From Promethearchaeota archaeon (lineage in GTDB: Archaea > Asgardarchaeota > Lokiarchaeia > Sigyniarchaeales > SOKP01), in contig JAEOTP010000071.1 in assembly GCA_016839765.1 (NCBI GenBank), forward strand, positions 1-64,000: a stretch of 64,000 nt of DNA, read 5' to 3'. Below are positions 53,265 through 61,879 of this stretch, one piece after another. The translations under genes and the position numbers were made by a program. Each line of letters opens with the position of its first letter. Within the stretch, counting starts at the first letter, position 1. The notes under the pieces were generated by a model. That model was not told the origin of the DNA. It was given only the letters and a program-made list of their open reading frames with translations, and did not search any database.

Positions 53265-54770
53265 TTATAAATTTTCTTGCTTAATAAAAATTTCAGCAGC
53301 AGTTTCAACGTCTTGTAAGGTTAATGTTCTTCCTAAAGTGGTTTGTAATTGGTTTATTAAATGTTCACATAATTTTAGACTCAGAGTGCTTCCCTTCTTT
53401 TCAATTAGTTCTTTTAATACCTTGGGAAACTCTTTAGAAGGAGTCTCCTCCTCTATTGTCTCTTTTTGTTCTGAAGACGAAGTTAACGTCTCAACTTTAA
53501 TATCTTCTGGCTTTAACACATCTTTTTCTCCCTTTACTTGATCTTTAGAAGGTTTAAATAAAGTTAACTTTCCTATCTTCGATTCTTTAATTTTTAATTC
53601 ATTTTTTTCTATTTCTGGTTTACTAATTTTAGGTGTTATTTCTGGACGTATTTTAGATTTATCTAGTGGCAGTGGTTTAACCGTAACTGGTTTTGTGAAT
53701 TTAATTTGACCTGGTATTTCAAATTTCTTTTTACTCTCAATCTCATGCCTAACTTTTTTTTCGTCTTCTAATTTTTTTTGTAGTTCCTTTAAAGATTGTT
53801 TAAATGACGCTACATATGTAAAATCTTGAAACATATTGCATATAGTAATTAATTCTTTATACTTTGACATAGCTAATACAAGATTTCCTTCAGCTTTTGC
53901 ATCTTCGGCCTTTTTCTTTAACTCTTCAAAGTTTGAAGGCAAGGATTTTCTTAATTTCATTATTTCAGATATTAATTGAATTAGTTTTCCTTTAATATCT
54001 GGCTCTGTCAGAGAAATTTCTTCAAATTCAGGAATTCCTAATTCATTTTGAATTAATTTAATATCTCCCTTATTAACTAAATCTCGTTTATTGCCAATAA
54101 TTAATATTTTCGAAAATTTACCTTCATTTCGGTATAGATCCATAAAATGACTTATTACCCGCAAATGATAATTTGATAAATCAAATAAGAGTAATATTAA
54201 ATCTGCTCCGCTAATAAATTTAGACCATAATAATGAAAAATTATCTTTAAGCTGGAAATCCCATATATCGAATTTTAAGCTATCAATTTGAAAAATCGAA
54301 GATTTAGCAAAATTCATAATATTTTTTTCATCATTACTTTTTAACATATTAAATAATGTAGTCTTTCCAGAATTAACAGGTCCCACAACAACTATTTTTG
54401 AATGCAATTCATATTGCATATCCTGTAAAAATTTTTCAAATTCTTTTAGGTTAAAATCAGTCTTCTTAAGAGCATTAAGATCAGGAAAAGATTCTTTAAA
54501 TTTCTTACTTATCAACTTTAGAATTTCTTCTACATGTTCACGATTATCTACTAAATCAGTTATCATTAAAAATAGAGCATTTCCAAGTGTCCTATGAAAA
54601 AGTTGAAACTCTCCTAGTGGTTTCTGAAATGTTTTTCCGGGCAAAGGCATATCTATATAAGACTTAATAGTTCTTTTTACGTTTTCTAATTCTTCATCTC
54701 CAAGAGCCATTGCATAGATATAATTATAAATTTGTTCACCCTTATGAAATACGTGAAGTTGCCTTAACAT
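53265..54770 (-). CDS. Longin-like domain fused to a degenerate small-GTPase domain
   Basis: 501 residues in four parts. Residues 1-120 look like a longin/roadblock-type fold (LRQLHVFHKGEQIYNYIYAMAL... FLMITDLVDNREHVEEILKLI). Residues 124-270 are a GTPase: P-loop GPVNSGKT (130-137) and NKRD (227-230), but the G3 motif is WDFQLKD in place of WDxGGQ. Residues about 280-330 form a helical hairpin like a TPR. A long polar linker leads to a folded C-terminal 55 residues. The longin/GTPase pairing recalls eukaryotic vesicle-trafficking systems, but here both are on one chain. Not a named family. Confidence 0.75.
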   Translation of the reverse strand: MLRQLHVFHKGEQIYNYIYAMALGDEELENVKRTIKSYIDMPLPGKTFQKPLGEFQLFHRTLGNALFLMITDLVDNREHVEEILKLISKKFKESFPDLNALKKTDFNLKEFEKFLQDMQYELHSKIVVVGPVNSGKTTLFNMLKSNDEKNIMNFAKSSIFQIDSLKFDIWDFQLKDNFSLLWSKFISGADLILLLFDLSNYHLRVISHFMDLYRNEGKFSKILIIGNKRDLVNKGDIKLIQNELGIPEFEEISLTEPDIKGKLIQLISEIMKLRKSLPSNFEELKKKAEDAKAEGNLVLAMSKYKELITICNMFQDFTYVASFKQSLKELQKKLEDEKKVRHEIESKKKFEIPGQIKFTKPVTVKPLPLDKSKIRPEITPKISKPEIEKNELKIKESKIGKLTLFKPSKDQVKGEKDVLKPEDIKVETLTSSSEQKETIEEETPSKEFPKVLKELIEKKGSTLSLKLCEHLINQLQTTLGRTLTLQDVETAAEIFIKQENL

Positions 54771-54967
54771 TTTTTTAATCTATCTCTATTTAGGAATCCT
54801 TCTTAATAAAAATATAAAAATTACTAATTAATATATTTTAATATCATTACTTTTAATTTTGATATTTCTCTTAATCCAATTAAAAATTATTGAAAAATTT
54901 TAGATTCTTTGGTATATAATTCTTAAATAAAATATAAATCCATTCGACTTTCAGAAAAATATAAATT

Positions 54968-55900
54968 ATGCCTTTGGAACCAGAACATATTAACAGGTTT
55001 TTAGAAAATGATTCAGATATGAAAACTAGATCTGAATTAATAGATTTGCTTAATAAGAGAATATATAAGTTATGTTTTGAAGAATGTCAAGTGGATCGTA
55101 TATTATGTACTTTATCACCTTTATGCTCTAGGAGATTTCTACTAAAACTTCGGATATTAAGTGGATTAAATATCGAGGATCAACCAAAATTTTGCTATAG
55201 CGTTCATAAAAATATTGTATTACGTGATTTTAGAAATAAAACTGTAGTGTATAGACCTTTTGACGCATATTTATATTTAATAGATTTTCTAGACGTCTTT
55301 TTTCATGGGGATTATAGAAAATTAAATAAATTCCTTTCTAAAAATGAATTTAAAGAAGCAATAAAAATTTTTGACGATAGAATAAATAATCGAGATGAAG
55401 ATTTTCAATATTTAATATCAAAGGAAAAGAATTATATGATTTTTAAATATGGAGATAGAATTTATATAATTTTTATTGACAAAGGATATGTACTATGTAA
55501 TGCAAATAGAGAAAGCATCATAAGTTTAGAACTGTTAAAGGGATTAATTGATTTATTCTCCAAAATCTTCTTCCCCGAAGTAAAAATAAGATTAGTTCCT
55601 AATGAGCATGTAGAAGTTATTACAATAATTCCAAAAGCGACACTATCTGAAATTAGCGAAACTCCAATTGAAAATGAAGAGAATAAAAAAGAATACTATT
55701 TATGGAATGTGTTTCCTAACGATCTGGATGCTTTAAGTCAATTTTGTAAAGAAATAAATTTGTATATCGACAAGCGAGGAAATTTTTCAATAAAATTATG
55801 TATTGGACTAGAATCTATAAATTTGAGATATAGAGATTTAAGATTAATTTTGAATATTATTTTTCGGTTGTATAATGATTTTTATGTATTATGGGTTTAA
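54968..55900 (+). CDS. Hypothetical protein, cluster member
   Basis: 310 residues, no family recognised. The N-terminal 60 residues are helical with four Cys in a short region (CFEECQ...ILCTLSPLCSRR), the middle is mixed alpha/beta (YMIFKYGDRIYIIFIDKGYVLCNA), and the C-terminus ends in hydrophobic YNDFYVLWV. Its last 10 nt overlap the next gene, so translation is coupled. Confidence 0.55.
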   Translation: MPLEPEHINRFLENDSDMKTRSELIDLLNKRIYKLCFEECQVDRILCTLSPLCSRRFLLKLRILSGLNIEDQPKFCYSVHKNIVLRDFRNKTVVYRPFDAYLYLIDFLDVFFHGDYRKLNKFLSKNEFKEAIKIFDDRINNRDEDFQYLISKEKNYMIFKYGDRIYIIFIDKGYVLCNANRESIISLELLKGLIDLFSKIFFPEVKIRLVPNEHVEVITIIPKATLSEISETPIENEENKKEYYLWNVFPNDLDALSQFCKEINLYIDKRGNFSIKLCIGLESINLRYRDLRLILNIIFRLYNDFYVLWV

Positions 55901-57120
55901 AAATAAAAAAAAAAGTAAGGTGGAATAACACGAGTGAAAAAGAGCAAAAAAATCCTGAAATTATGAAAATTAAAGATTTTGTAAATGATGAAAGGTTTGA
56001 TGATGCGGTAAAAATCATAGCGCTTTATTTAGGTGATTCTACTGATGAAGATTACCTAGATCGTCTTGAAGATCTAATTGAAACCCTTTTAACCTTACAT
56101 GGTGGGCGAACCGTATTAAGATTTTTAATTGAACAGTTAATTATCGATATACCCTCCCTATTAGAAAATTTATCAAAGAAAGATTCCGTATTAAGGTATT
56201 CATTCTTATTACTACTAAAAACTGTATGTGAAAATGAACAGGATTTATTCTTTCCTTTTAGTGAAGATTTGTTAAATTCTGATGACCCAAATGTTCGTGA
56301 AGCTGATTTACAATTATTAATTTTCATGGCAGGTGGAGATATCATAATTGAAAATGAGTCATTAATAAATACGATTACGGAAAAATTATCTGATAAAAAA
56401 GATTTTGTTGTTGAAAAAGCGATCCAAGCTTTAACGGCAATTGGCAACAAAAATCCATCTCTAGTTACCAAAGTTATTAAAAATTATGCAAAAGAAAATC
56501 CTGAAAATGAACAAATTATGGAGTCAGTTGATAATATCTTAAAATCTATTGTTTCAATTGAAAAAATTGAAGAGATTGTTGAAGACGAGGGAAAAGAGAT
56601 TACTGAGAAAGAAAAATTAGAAAAGGAAGAGACAGAAATAATAGATAAAGAAATTTCTTTAAAAAAGAAAGAACTGGAATTAAAAAAGAAGAAATTAGAA
56701 TTAGAGGAACAAAAATTAAAAGAGGAAATAATTGAAAAAGAAAAGTTACTTCCTTCTGAAAAAGAATTACCTGAAATTCCCAAAAAGATTAAGAAAAAAA
56801 TCCAAAAAGAAGAATCTGAGATCTTAGATAAAGAGATTGAATTAAAGAAAAAAGATTTAGAACTAAAAAAGAAGAAATTAGAGTTAGAATCAAAAGAAAA
56901 AGAAATTGAAGAAATAGAAATCCAAAAGAAAGAAGAACTACTTAAACGTAGAGAAGAATTACTTGAGAGAGAAGGAGAGCTATCTGAAGTTAAATTGGAA
57001 TTGCAGCAAAAGAAAATTGAGGAAATAAAGGAAAAAATTGTGGACGATGAGATGAAAAGAATGGAACAACGAATTAAAGAATTAGAAAAAAAGCAAGATG
57101 AAAGAGATTCTGAATCTTAA
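55891..57120 (+). CDS. HEAT-like alpha-solenoid with long coiled-coil tail
   Basis: 409 residues. Residues 1-215 form helical repeats resembling HEAT/armadillo units (VLRYSFLLLLKTVCE, NVREADLQLLIFMAGGD, VVEKAIQALTAIGN). Residues 230-405 are a highly charged continuous coiled coil of Glu/Lys heptads. A module is duplicated in it: IIDKEISLKKKELELKKKKL and, about 75 residues later, ILDKEIELKKKDLELKKKKL. Overlaps the preceding gene by 10 nt and meets the 57117-58181 gene tail-to-tail with a 4-nt overlap. Likely scaffold. Confidence 0.7.
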   Translation: MGLKIKKKVRWNNTSEKEQKNPEIMKIKDFVNDERFDDAVKIIALYLGDSTDEDYLDRLEDLIETLLTLHGGRTVLRFLIEQLIIDIPSLLENLSKKDSVLRYSFLLLLKTVCENEQDLFFPFSEDLLNSDDPNVREADLQLLIFMAGGDIIIENESLINTITEKLSDKKDFVVEKAIQALTAIGNKNPSLVTKVIKNYAKENPENEQIMESVDNILKSIVSIEKIEEIVEDEGKEITEKEKLEKEETEIIDKEISLKKKELELKKKKLELEEQKLKEEIIEKEKLLPSEKELPEIPKKIKKKIQKEESEILDKEIELKKKDLELKKKKLELESKEKEIEEIEIQKKEELLKRREELLEREGELSEVKLELQQKKIEEIKEKIVDDEMKRMEQRIKELEKKQDERDSES

Positions 57121-58181
57121 ATTCCTTCTCTATCTCTTTTGTCTTCTTCATCTCTTTCATCGAAATCTATACTAGATTGAGATTTATTTTCAGCAATCGG
57201 TGCTACATATAATCTTTTAACAAGTTTTCGAACCTCATCATTTCTAACGCTTTCAGGAGGTAGCCCCTTTTGAAGCTCTTTTGCAAGTTTATAAGCAAGT
57301 TCGATATACTGTAGATCCTCTAAAAATTCTATAATTTGGATTTTATAATCAACATCTTCCTTAATGATGCTTTCAGCGTATTCCATCAATTTTTCTTTAA
57401 GTAAAAGATCTATTTTTTTACTTCTCTCGACATCTTTAACTTTTTTTACTAGCTGTTTGAAACTATTCATAACATTATACATTTCTGAGCTAGGATACTC
57501 ATCGATATTCTTTAACACATAAAAAATATATAACTCTGCTTTCTCCCATCTTTTTACTTTAAGGGAAGATTCCACAAGATCCAAAAGGACAAGCTCATAA
57601 AGAAATTTGCTGTCAATATTAGGAATTATTTTTTCAAAAATCCAATCTAATAAATTAGGTTGATTGAATTTTTCAATAATATCTATTAGAAATCGTGCTA
57701 CAGAAAAGTAGAGTTTTGCATTCTCGGTCCTTGTAGATTCTAAAAATGAAACCAATGCATATTTAACACGACCCATAGCATCCTCTAAATTAACTGGAGT
57801 TTCCGAAAATTTATAAAATGCTGATTCCAAAATAGGTTTTACTTTAGGCTGATTTTTAAAATCATAAACAAAATATTCTCCCCAGTTGGGACTTAATTTA
57901 CCTTCTTTTTCGAATTTCGAAATTTTTTCTGATGATTTTTTAGCAATTACTGTTGCCTTTCTTACTTTTAGTTTTTCTGAAATAGATTCTATTTCTTCTT
58001 CATTTAGAATTTCTAGTATGATCTTATCTTTTTCATTTGGAACAATAATATGAAAATACATGTCTTTATCTTCTTTAAATAGGTTATCCCTTAAATCCTT
58101 AGGAAATGTAATTCCAGTTTTAGTCCTTTTTATTATATCTTCAAAAAAAAAATTTCCGTTAAAATCATTCTCTTCAGTCAT
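57117..58181 (-). CDS. Alpha-solenoid protein with AbrB-like N-terminus
   Basis: 354 residues. Residues about 20-60 (TGITFPKDLRDNLF...FHIIVPNEKDKIILEIL) have an AbrB/SpoVT-like beta pattern, weakly supported. Residues 120-330 are helical pairs of TPR-like type (NAKLYFSVARFLIDIIEKF, WEKAELYIFYVLKNIDEY, YIELAYKLAKEL). The C-terminus is a charged disordered tail. No family recognised. Its start is 6 nt beyond the stop of the next minus-strand gene (58188), so the two form an operon. Confidence 0.55.
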   Translation of the reverse strand: MTEENDFNGNFFFEDIIKRTKTGITFPKDLRDNLFKEDKDMYFHIIVPNEKDKIILEILNEEEIESISEKLKVRKATVIAKKSSEKISKFEKEGKLSPNWGEYFVYDFKNQPKVKPILESAFYKFSETPVNLEDAMGRVKYALVSFLESTRTENAKLYFSVARFLIDIIEKFNQPNLLDWIFEKIIPNIDSKFLYELVLLDLVESSLKVKRWEKAELYIFYVLKNIDEYPSSEMYNVMNSFKQLVKKVKDVERSKKIDLLLKEKLMEYAESIIKEDVDYKIQIIEFLEDLQYIELAYKLAKELQKGLPPESVRNDEVRKLVKRLYVAPIAENKSQSSIDFDERDEEDKRDREGI

Positions 58182-58187
58182 TTTAAG

Positions 58188-58781
58188 TCAACCTGTGATA
58201 TTCACTAATTCAACTCCACGTACGTCAAAATTTCTATCAATAAAACAAAGAATAGCATGCCCTGAATGACTATATACAATAGGAACAGGATGAGATTCTG
58301 CATTTTCAATAGAACTTCTTTTTATAAGCAATGGCAAAATTTTATCACATACCATACAAGGGACATTAATTTGCTTTACTAAATTGAGACTCTTAAAATT
58401 AATTATGATATTCTCAACGAATGGTTTAAATGAGTCAAACATATTTGATGAAAATTTTCCAAATGATAAGTAAGACTTAACATCATACCTTTCATTAAAT
58501 TTTTTTATAACTTCCTCAATTAATGCTTCTAATAGTTGGAATTGAATTTCTGTGTTAGATCCTGCTGAATATATTAGATTTTCCATTCTAATATAAGCAA
58601 TTTTCATATTACCTTTATGTAAATGGAAGAAAATATCACTACTAGGATTTTGTTTTAATATATTCATGTCAAGAACAAAACTTTTATAAGATCTTGGCGG
58701 TTTCCATTCAAATATTGTAAATTCATCATTGCTAATATTGACAAATTCCAAATTTTGCATTATTTTTTCTGAACTAAGCAT
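58188..58781 (-). CDS. Hypothetical protein with longin-like core and Cys/His C-terminal motif
   Basis: 197 residues. The first 110 residues have a longin-like strand and helix pattern (FHLHKGNMKIAYIRMENLIYS, then a long helix LEALIEEVIKKFNERY). Residues 143-195 have conserved-looking CMVCDK, HPVPIVYSHSGHA and CFIDRNFDVRGVEL, possibly a metal-binding module. The match to longin is tentative. It is the first gene of a two-gene minus-strand unit with the solenoid protein. Confidence 0.5.
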   Translation of the reverse strand: MLSSEKIMQNLEFVNISNDEFTIFEWKPPRSYKSFVLDMNILKQNPSSDIFFHLHKGNMKIAYIRMENLIYSAGSNTEIQFQLLEALIEEVIKKFNERYDVKSYLSFGKFSSNMFDSFKPFVENIIINFKSLNLVKQINVPCMVCDKILPLLIKRSSIENAESHPVPIVYSHSGHAILCFIDRNFDVRGVELVNITG

Positions 58782-58997
58782 TTAAATCATTCTCTTAAGG
58801 ATTAATTTGAATAGCAAACCAAGTTACTAAGTATTTTAGACTTTAAAATTACCACTATAGTTGTTTATAGGTAATAAATAATTTTCAAATATTTATATAT
58901 TACATCTTAGAATCATTTAATTTTTTTATTTAAAAAAATATTTATTTTTTTCTACATTTCGATTCAATTTCAATTTTTAAAATAAAATATTTATATA

Positions 58998-59312
58998 AGT
59001 AAATTTTTTAGAAAATATGACATATTACTAACTCCTACAGTACTTTGTACTGCTTTTAATTTAGGTAAATCCTATCCTGATGAAATAGAAGGAAAAGAAA
59101 TTTCTAACATGGGTGCATGGATTCCTTTTACTTATCCCTTTAATTTGACGGGACATCCTGCGGCTTCAATACCTTGTGGTTGGTCAAAAGAAGGATTGCC
59201 TATCGGTATGCAAATTGTCGGAAGGCGTCTTGATGATTTAACAGTACTTCAAGTCTCTCAAGCTTTTGAAGAACTGAAACCTTGGCAAGATAGAAGACCA
59301 GAATTTAATTAA
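58998..59312 (+). pseudogene. Amidase (GatA-like) C-terminal remnant
   Basis: An open frame of about 100 codons has no start at its left but encodes the conserved end of amidase-signature enzymes: [43 protein letters not shown] and a terminal helix. The catalytic Ser-Ser-Lys part is absent, and the 200 bp upstream are AT-rich with no amidase sequence in any frame. An ATG at 59109 inside would give only 67 residues. A decayed or truncated gene, or the end of a larger gene lost by deletion. Confidence 0.78.
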
Positions 59313-59452
59313 ATTTAAATTTTCCTTTTTTATTTAGAGTAATACTCTACTTTAGATTGATAAATTTATAAATTAATTATGTACAAAAGTTTTTAATTTC
59401 AACTTAATTTGCTAATCATGGAAGTTATTAATATAATTGGTGTTTTATCAGC

Positions 59453-60292
59453 ATGAATAAAAAAAAATTAAAGAGAGAGATTGATTCTTTCAAAGAAACT
59501 CAATTGAAAGAAATATATAAAAATTTATCTTTTGATATTGTATTAGTCCAACCAGAACATGCTGGAAATATTGGTTCTGTAGCAAGAGTTATGAAAAATT
59601 TCAATTTTAATAACTTAATTATTTTTAATCCGCTAGAAAAAGTAAATAAGATTCATAGTTATGAAAGTCAAGGTTTTGCTATGCACGGAAAAGATATACT
59701 TCAAAATGCTAATATAATTTCTCTTGTTCATCAACCAGATCATATCCATAGATTAAAAGCTTTTATGGAACAATATGATTTAATTATAGCAACTACCGCA
59801 AAAGGTAAGCATTATCGAAATATCAGAAGGATGTCTATTTTACCTGAGAATTTAATTCTCCCCGTATCTAAAAAGCCAGTTAATATTGCCATCCTATTTG
59901 GAAAAGAATCCAGGGGATTAACAAATGAAGAGATTGAGATTGCTGATATTTTATTACGTATTCCTACCGGTAGTACATATACTTCATTAAATCTCTCTCA
60001 TGCATGCGGGATAATACTTTATGAGATTTTCAATAAACTAAATCAAATAAGTATAGGTAGAGGTCAAAATCCTGTTTTAATAGCTGATAAAGAAGATAAG
60101 AACATATTTTATGCAATTTTAAAAAAACTCATTAATAAATTAAAAATCCGAACTCACAAAAAAGAGAATGTAATCTTCGCTTTTAAAAACATTTTTGAAA
60201 GAGCACTGATAACTAAGAAAGAACTAAGTCTAATTTTGGGTGTATTCTCAAAAGTAGATTCCATAATTAACGGTTTAGATTTATATAAATAA
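59453..60292 (+). CDS. tRNA/rRNA 2'-O-methyltransferase, TrmJ/SpoU (SPOUT) family
   Basis: 279 residues. SPOUT trefoil motifs: VLVQPEHAGNIGSVARVMKNF (residues about 31-51, motif 1), AILFGKESRGLTNEEIE (motif 2) and IPTGSTYTSLNLSHACGIILYE (motif 3). The arrangement matches TrmJ, which methylates the 2'-O of nucleotide 32 of tRNA with SAM. A helical C-terminal segment of about 80 residues follows. A homologous rRNA or tRNA target is possible. Starts at ATG 59453. Confidence 0.87.
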   Translation: MNKKKLKREIDSFKETQLKEIYKNLSFDIVLVQPEHAGNIGSVARVMKNFNFNNLIIFNPLEKVNKIHSYESQGFAMHGKDILQNANIISLVHQPDHIHRLKAFMEQYDLIIATTAKGKHYRNIRRMSILPENLILPVSKKPVNIAILFGKESRGLTNEEIEIADILLRIPTGSTYTSLNLSHACGIILYEIFNKLNQISIGRGQNPVLIADKEDKNIFYAILKKLINKLKIRTHKKENVIFAFKNIFERALITKKELSLILGVFSKVDSIINGLDLYK

Positions 60293-60330
60293 TAAAAAGG
60301 AATTAATATTAATGGGTTAAAATTAATAGG

Positions 60331-60549
60331 TTAAAGTAAAGCTTCGTATAATCTCGGTTTTCGTTTATGATAGACTTTAATTTTTTCGGGATGATTTTCT
60401 ATAATTCTTTTTATTATTTTATTTAGTGAAGCTCGAAAATCGTACCCCATTGCTTCTGCCCAACGAGATGCAGATGCCAATCCAATTTCACTTAATTTTT
60501 CTAAACAAATTACTTCAAATGTACGAAAATTTTTATTACTCTTTACCAT
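60331..60549 (-). CDS. Small basic hypothetical protein (helix-turn-helix-like)
   Basis: About 72 residues, basic, with ASASRWAEAMGYDFRASLNKII in a pattern like a winged-helix recognition unit and a basic end (KRKPRLYEALL). ATG 60549 is preceded by GGAGGTG (60553-60559) at 3-nt spacing; a TTG at 60561 would overlap that signal. Not recognised as a family. Confidence 0.6.
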   Translation of the reverse strand: MVKSNKNFRTFEVICLEKLSEIGLASASRWAEAMGYDFRASLNKIIKRIIENHPEKIKVYHKRKPRLYEALL

Positions 60550-60552
60550 TAA

Positions 60553-60559
60553 CACCTCC
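60553..60559 (-). promoter_or_regulatory. Strong Shine-Dalgarno GGAGGTG
   Basis: Near-perfect complement of the 16S 3' end immediately before the 60549 ATG; it fixes that start. Confidence 0.6.
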
Positions 60560-60704
60560 AAATTTCTCTTTCCATGGCTTTAAGAAGTATTGGTAGGGAG
60601 TTAATTCCCATTTCTTGTATTGAATATATGTTAGAAATGGTCATATAAAAGGAGAGATGTCCCCAAATTGTATTAAATTACATGATCATTGTATACGAAT
60701 AATA

Positions 60705-60808
60705 TGTAATATTGACAATAATGTGAAAAATATTATTGATCTATTTATGCGATTGAACATGAGGAGGTATTTTAAGCTGTATTATTAACCAATAAATATC
60801 TCTTAGTT
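60705..60808 (+). repeat. Imperfect direct repeat, copy 1
   Basis: The first 34 bp (60705-60738) match 61880-61913 at 33 of 34 positions; the match then continues, gapless and weaker (roughly 65-70%), to about 60808. The conserved part contains CAATAAT...ATTATTG, a 7-bp inverted repeat with a 9-nt loop. Located upstream of the leucine-rich-repeat gene. Confidence 0.72.
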
Positions 60809-60870
60809 ATTAGGCTAGTATTATTGTAAGTATTTCAATATAAACTCATTGACTCCAAACGTTTAAATTT

Positions 60871-61716
60871 ATGGTTTTACTTATTACCTTCATGGAAAAT
60901 GAGTTTATTATTCGTAAATACGGTAATCAAGAAACAAAGATTTTTGTTAAAGATGGTTATCTAAGTCTAGGTGAAGAATCCGCCGAATACATCGGGATTG
61001 AAAATCTTACTACATTAAGAACTCTCTATTTAGATGAATTTGATATTAAAAATGATATTCAATTTGAGATACCCAAAACTTTAGAGAAATTATATTTACA
61101 TAAATGCGTCGATGAAGATGGTGATTTTCCTCTCACTTTTCCAAATCTTTCTGTGTTTTCCACTTCGGTAATGAGTTTTAATATGTCTAAAATTAAAAGA
61201 TTAACAAATTTAACAGAATTGAGACTTGACCTCTCATATATTGACGAAATAAAAGATTTATCCTCCCTTACGGAGCTTAAAATTTTAAGCCTTTTTGGAA
61301 ATCAAATTTCCAAAATCGAAGGAGTAAATAATCTTAAAGATCTAGAAAGATTAAACCTCGGAAATAACAAAATTGAAAAGATCGAAAATCTTGAAAACTT
61401 AAGAAATTTACATTATTTAAACCTTTCTTATAACAAAATCAAAAGAATCGAGAATTTAGACAGTTTAATATATTTAAAAAGATTAAATTTAGCTGAAAAC
61501 CAAATAACAGATCTTTCGGGACTAGAACGGCTTATAAATCTCGAAGAGTTAGAGATTCGAAACAATCCGAAACTCTCTGATGCCTTTTTAACATTTGAGC
61601 AAGTTAAGCCTTACCTTAAAAGTCAATGGAAATTAAAAAAATTAAACGATATGCCTTATCCAGAATCCAAAAAATATCGTTTCTGGGATATGTTTTACTC
61701 ACCTAACCATGATTAA
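60871..61716 (+). CDS. Leucine-rich-repeat protein (SDS22-like)
   Basis: 281 residues with a short N-terminal region and about seven 22-residue LRR units, best seen at residues 125-250: LKILSLFGNQISKIEGVNNL, LERLNLGNNKIEKIENLENL, LHYLNLSYNKIKRIENLDSL, LKRLNLAENQITDLSGLERL. The 22-residue period with LxxLxLxxNxIxxIexLxxL is the SDS22/U2A' class. It is likely a protein-binding scaffold. Near-identical DNA repeats lie on both sides (60705 and 61880). No canonical Shine-Dalgarno before ATG 60871; ATG 60892 is an alternative start. Confidence 0.85.
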   Translation: MVLLITFMENEFIIRKYGNQETKIFVKDGYLSLGEESAEYIGIENLTTLRTLYLDEFDIKNDIQFEIPKTLEKLYLHKCVDEDGDFPLTFPNLSVFSTSVMSFNMSKIKRLTNLTELRLDLSYIDEIKDLSSLTELKILSLFGNQISKIEGVNNLKDLERLNLGNNKIEKIENLENLRNLHYLNLSYNKIKRIENLDSLIYLKRLNLAENQITDLSGLERLINLEELEIRNNPKLSDAFLTFEQVKPYLKSQWKLKKLNDMPYPESKKYRFWDMFYSPNHD

Positions 61717-61737
61717 AATAATTCTCTGATTATAAGC

Positions 61738-61753
61738 GAAGTAGAAATACTTC
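61738..61753 (+). terminator. Short hairpin downstream of the LRR gene
   Basis: GAAGTA and TACTTC form a 6-bp stem closing a GAAA (GNRA-type) loop 21 nt after the stop, followed by an A-rich tract. A terminator or RNA processing element is possible; the stem is short. Confidence 0.35.
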
Positions 61754-61879
61754 TTAAAAAATGCTAAAGACCTCTAAGAACTCTACTTCATCTTTTTTGG
61801 CTATTATTGCTACTTGAGAAGTGATAATTAAAGTGATCATAAGATTTGTAGAAGCAATAGCAAGAAAGTATAACTGATG

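Larger units (their letters stand above)
60550..60870. other. 321-bp intergenic region with repeat copy 1
   Basis: Holds the minus-strand Shine-Dalgarno of the small gene at its left. Repeat copy 1 (60705 to about 60808) with a 7-bp inverted repeat occupies the middle right. No protein-like frame was found. The LRR gene begins 62 bp after copy 1. Confidence 0.5.

Noticed and set aside
54780-54800. GATTCCTAAA upstream of the longin-GTPase gene, resembling the ATTCCTAAR element.
   Set aside because: No GGTGATG at the right distance; the frame hits TAG at once and a normal ATG start exists at 54770.
61738-61753. GNRA hairpin considered as a structured RNA or riboswitch.
   Set aside because: A single 6-bp stem with no extended pairing; listed only as a possible terminator.
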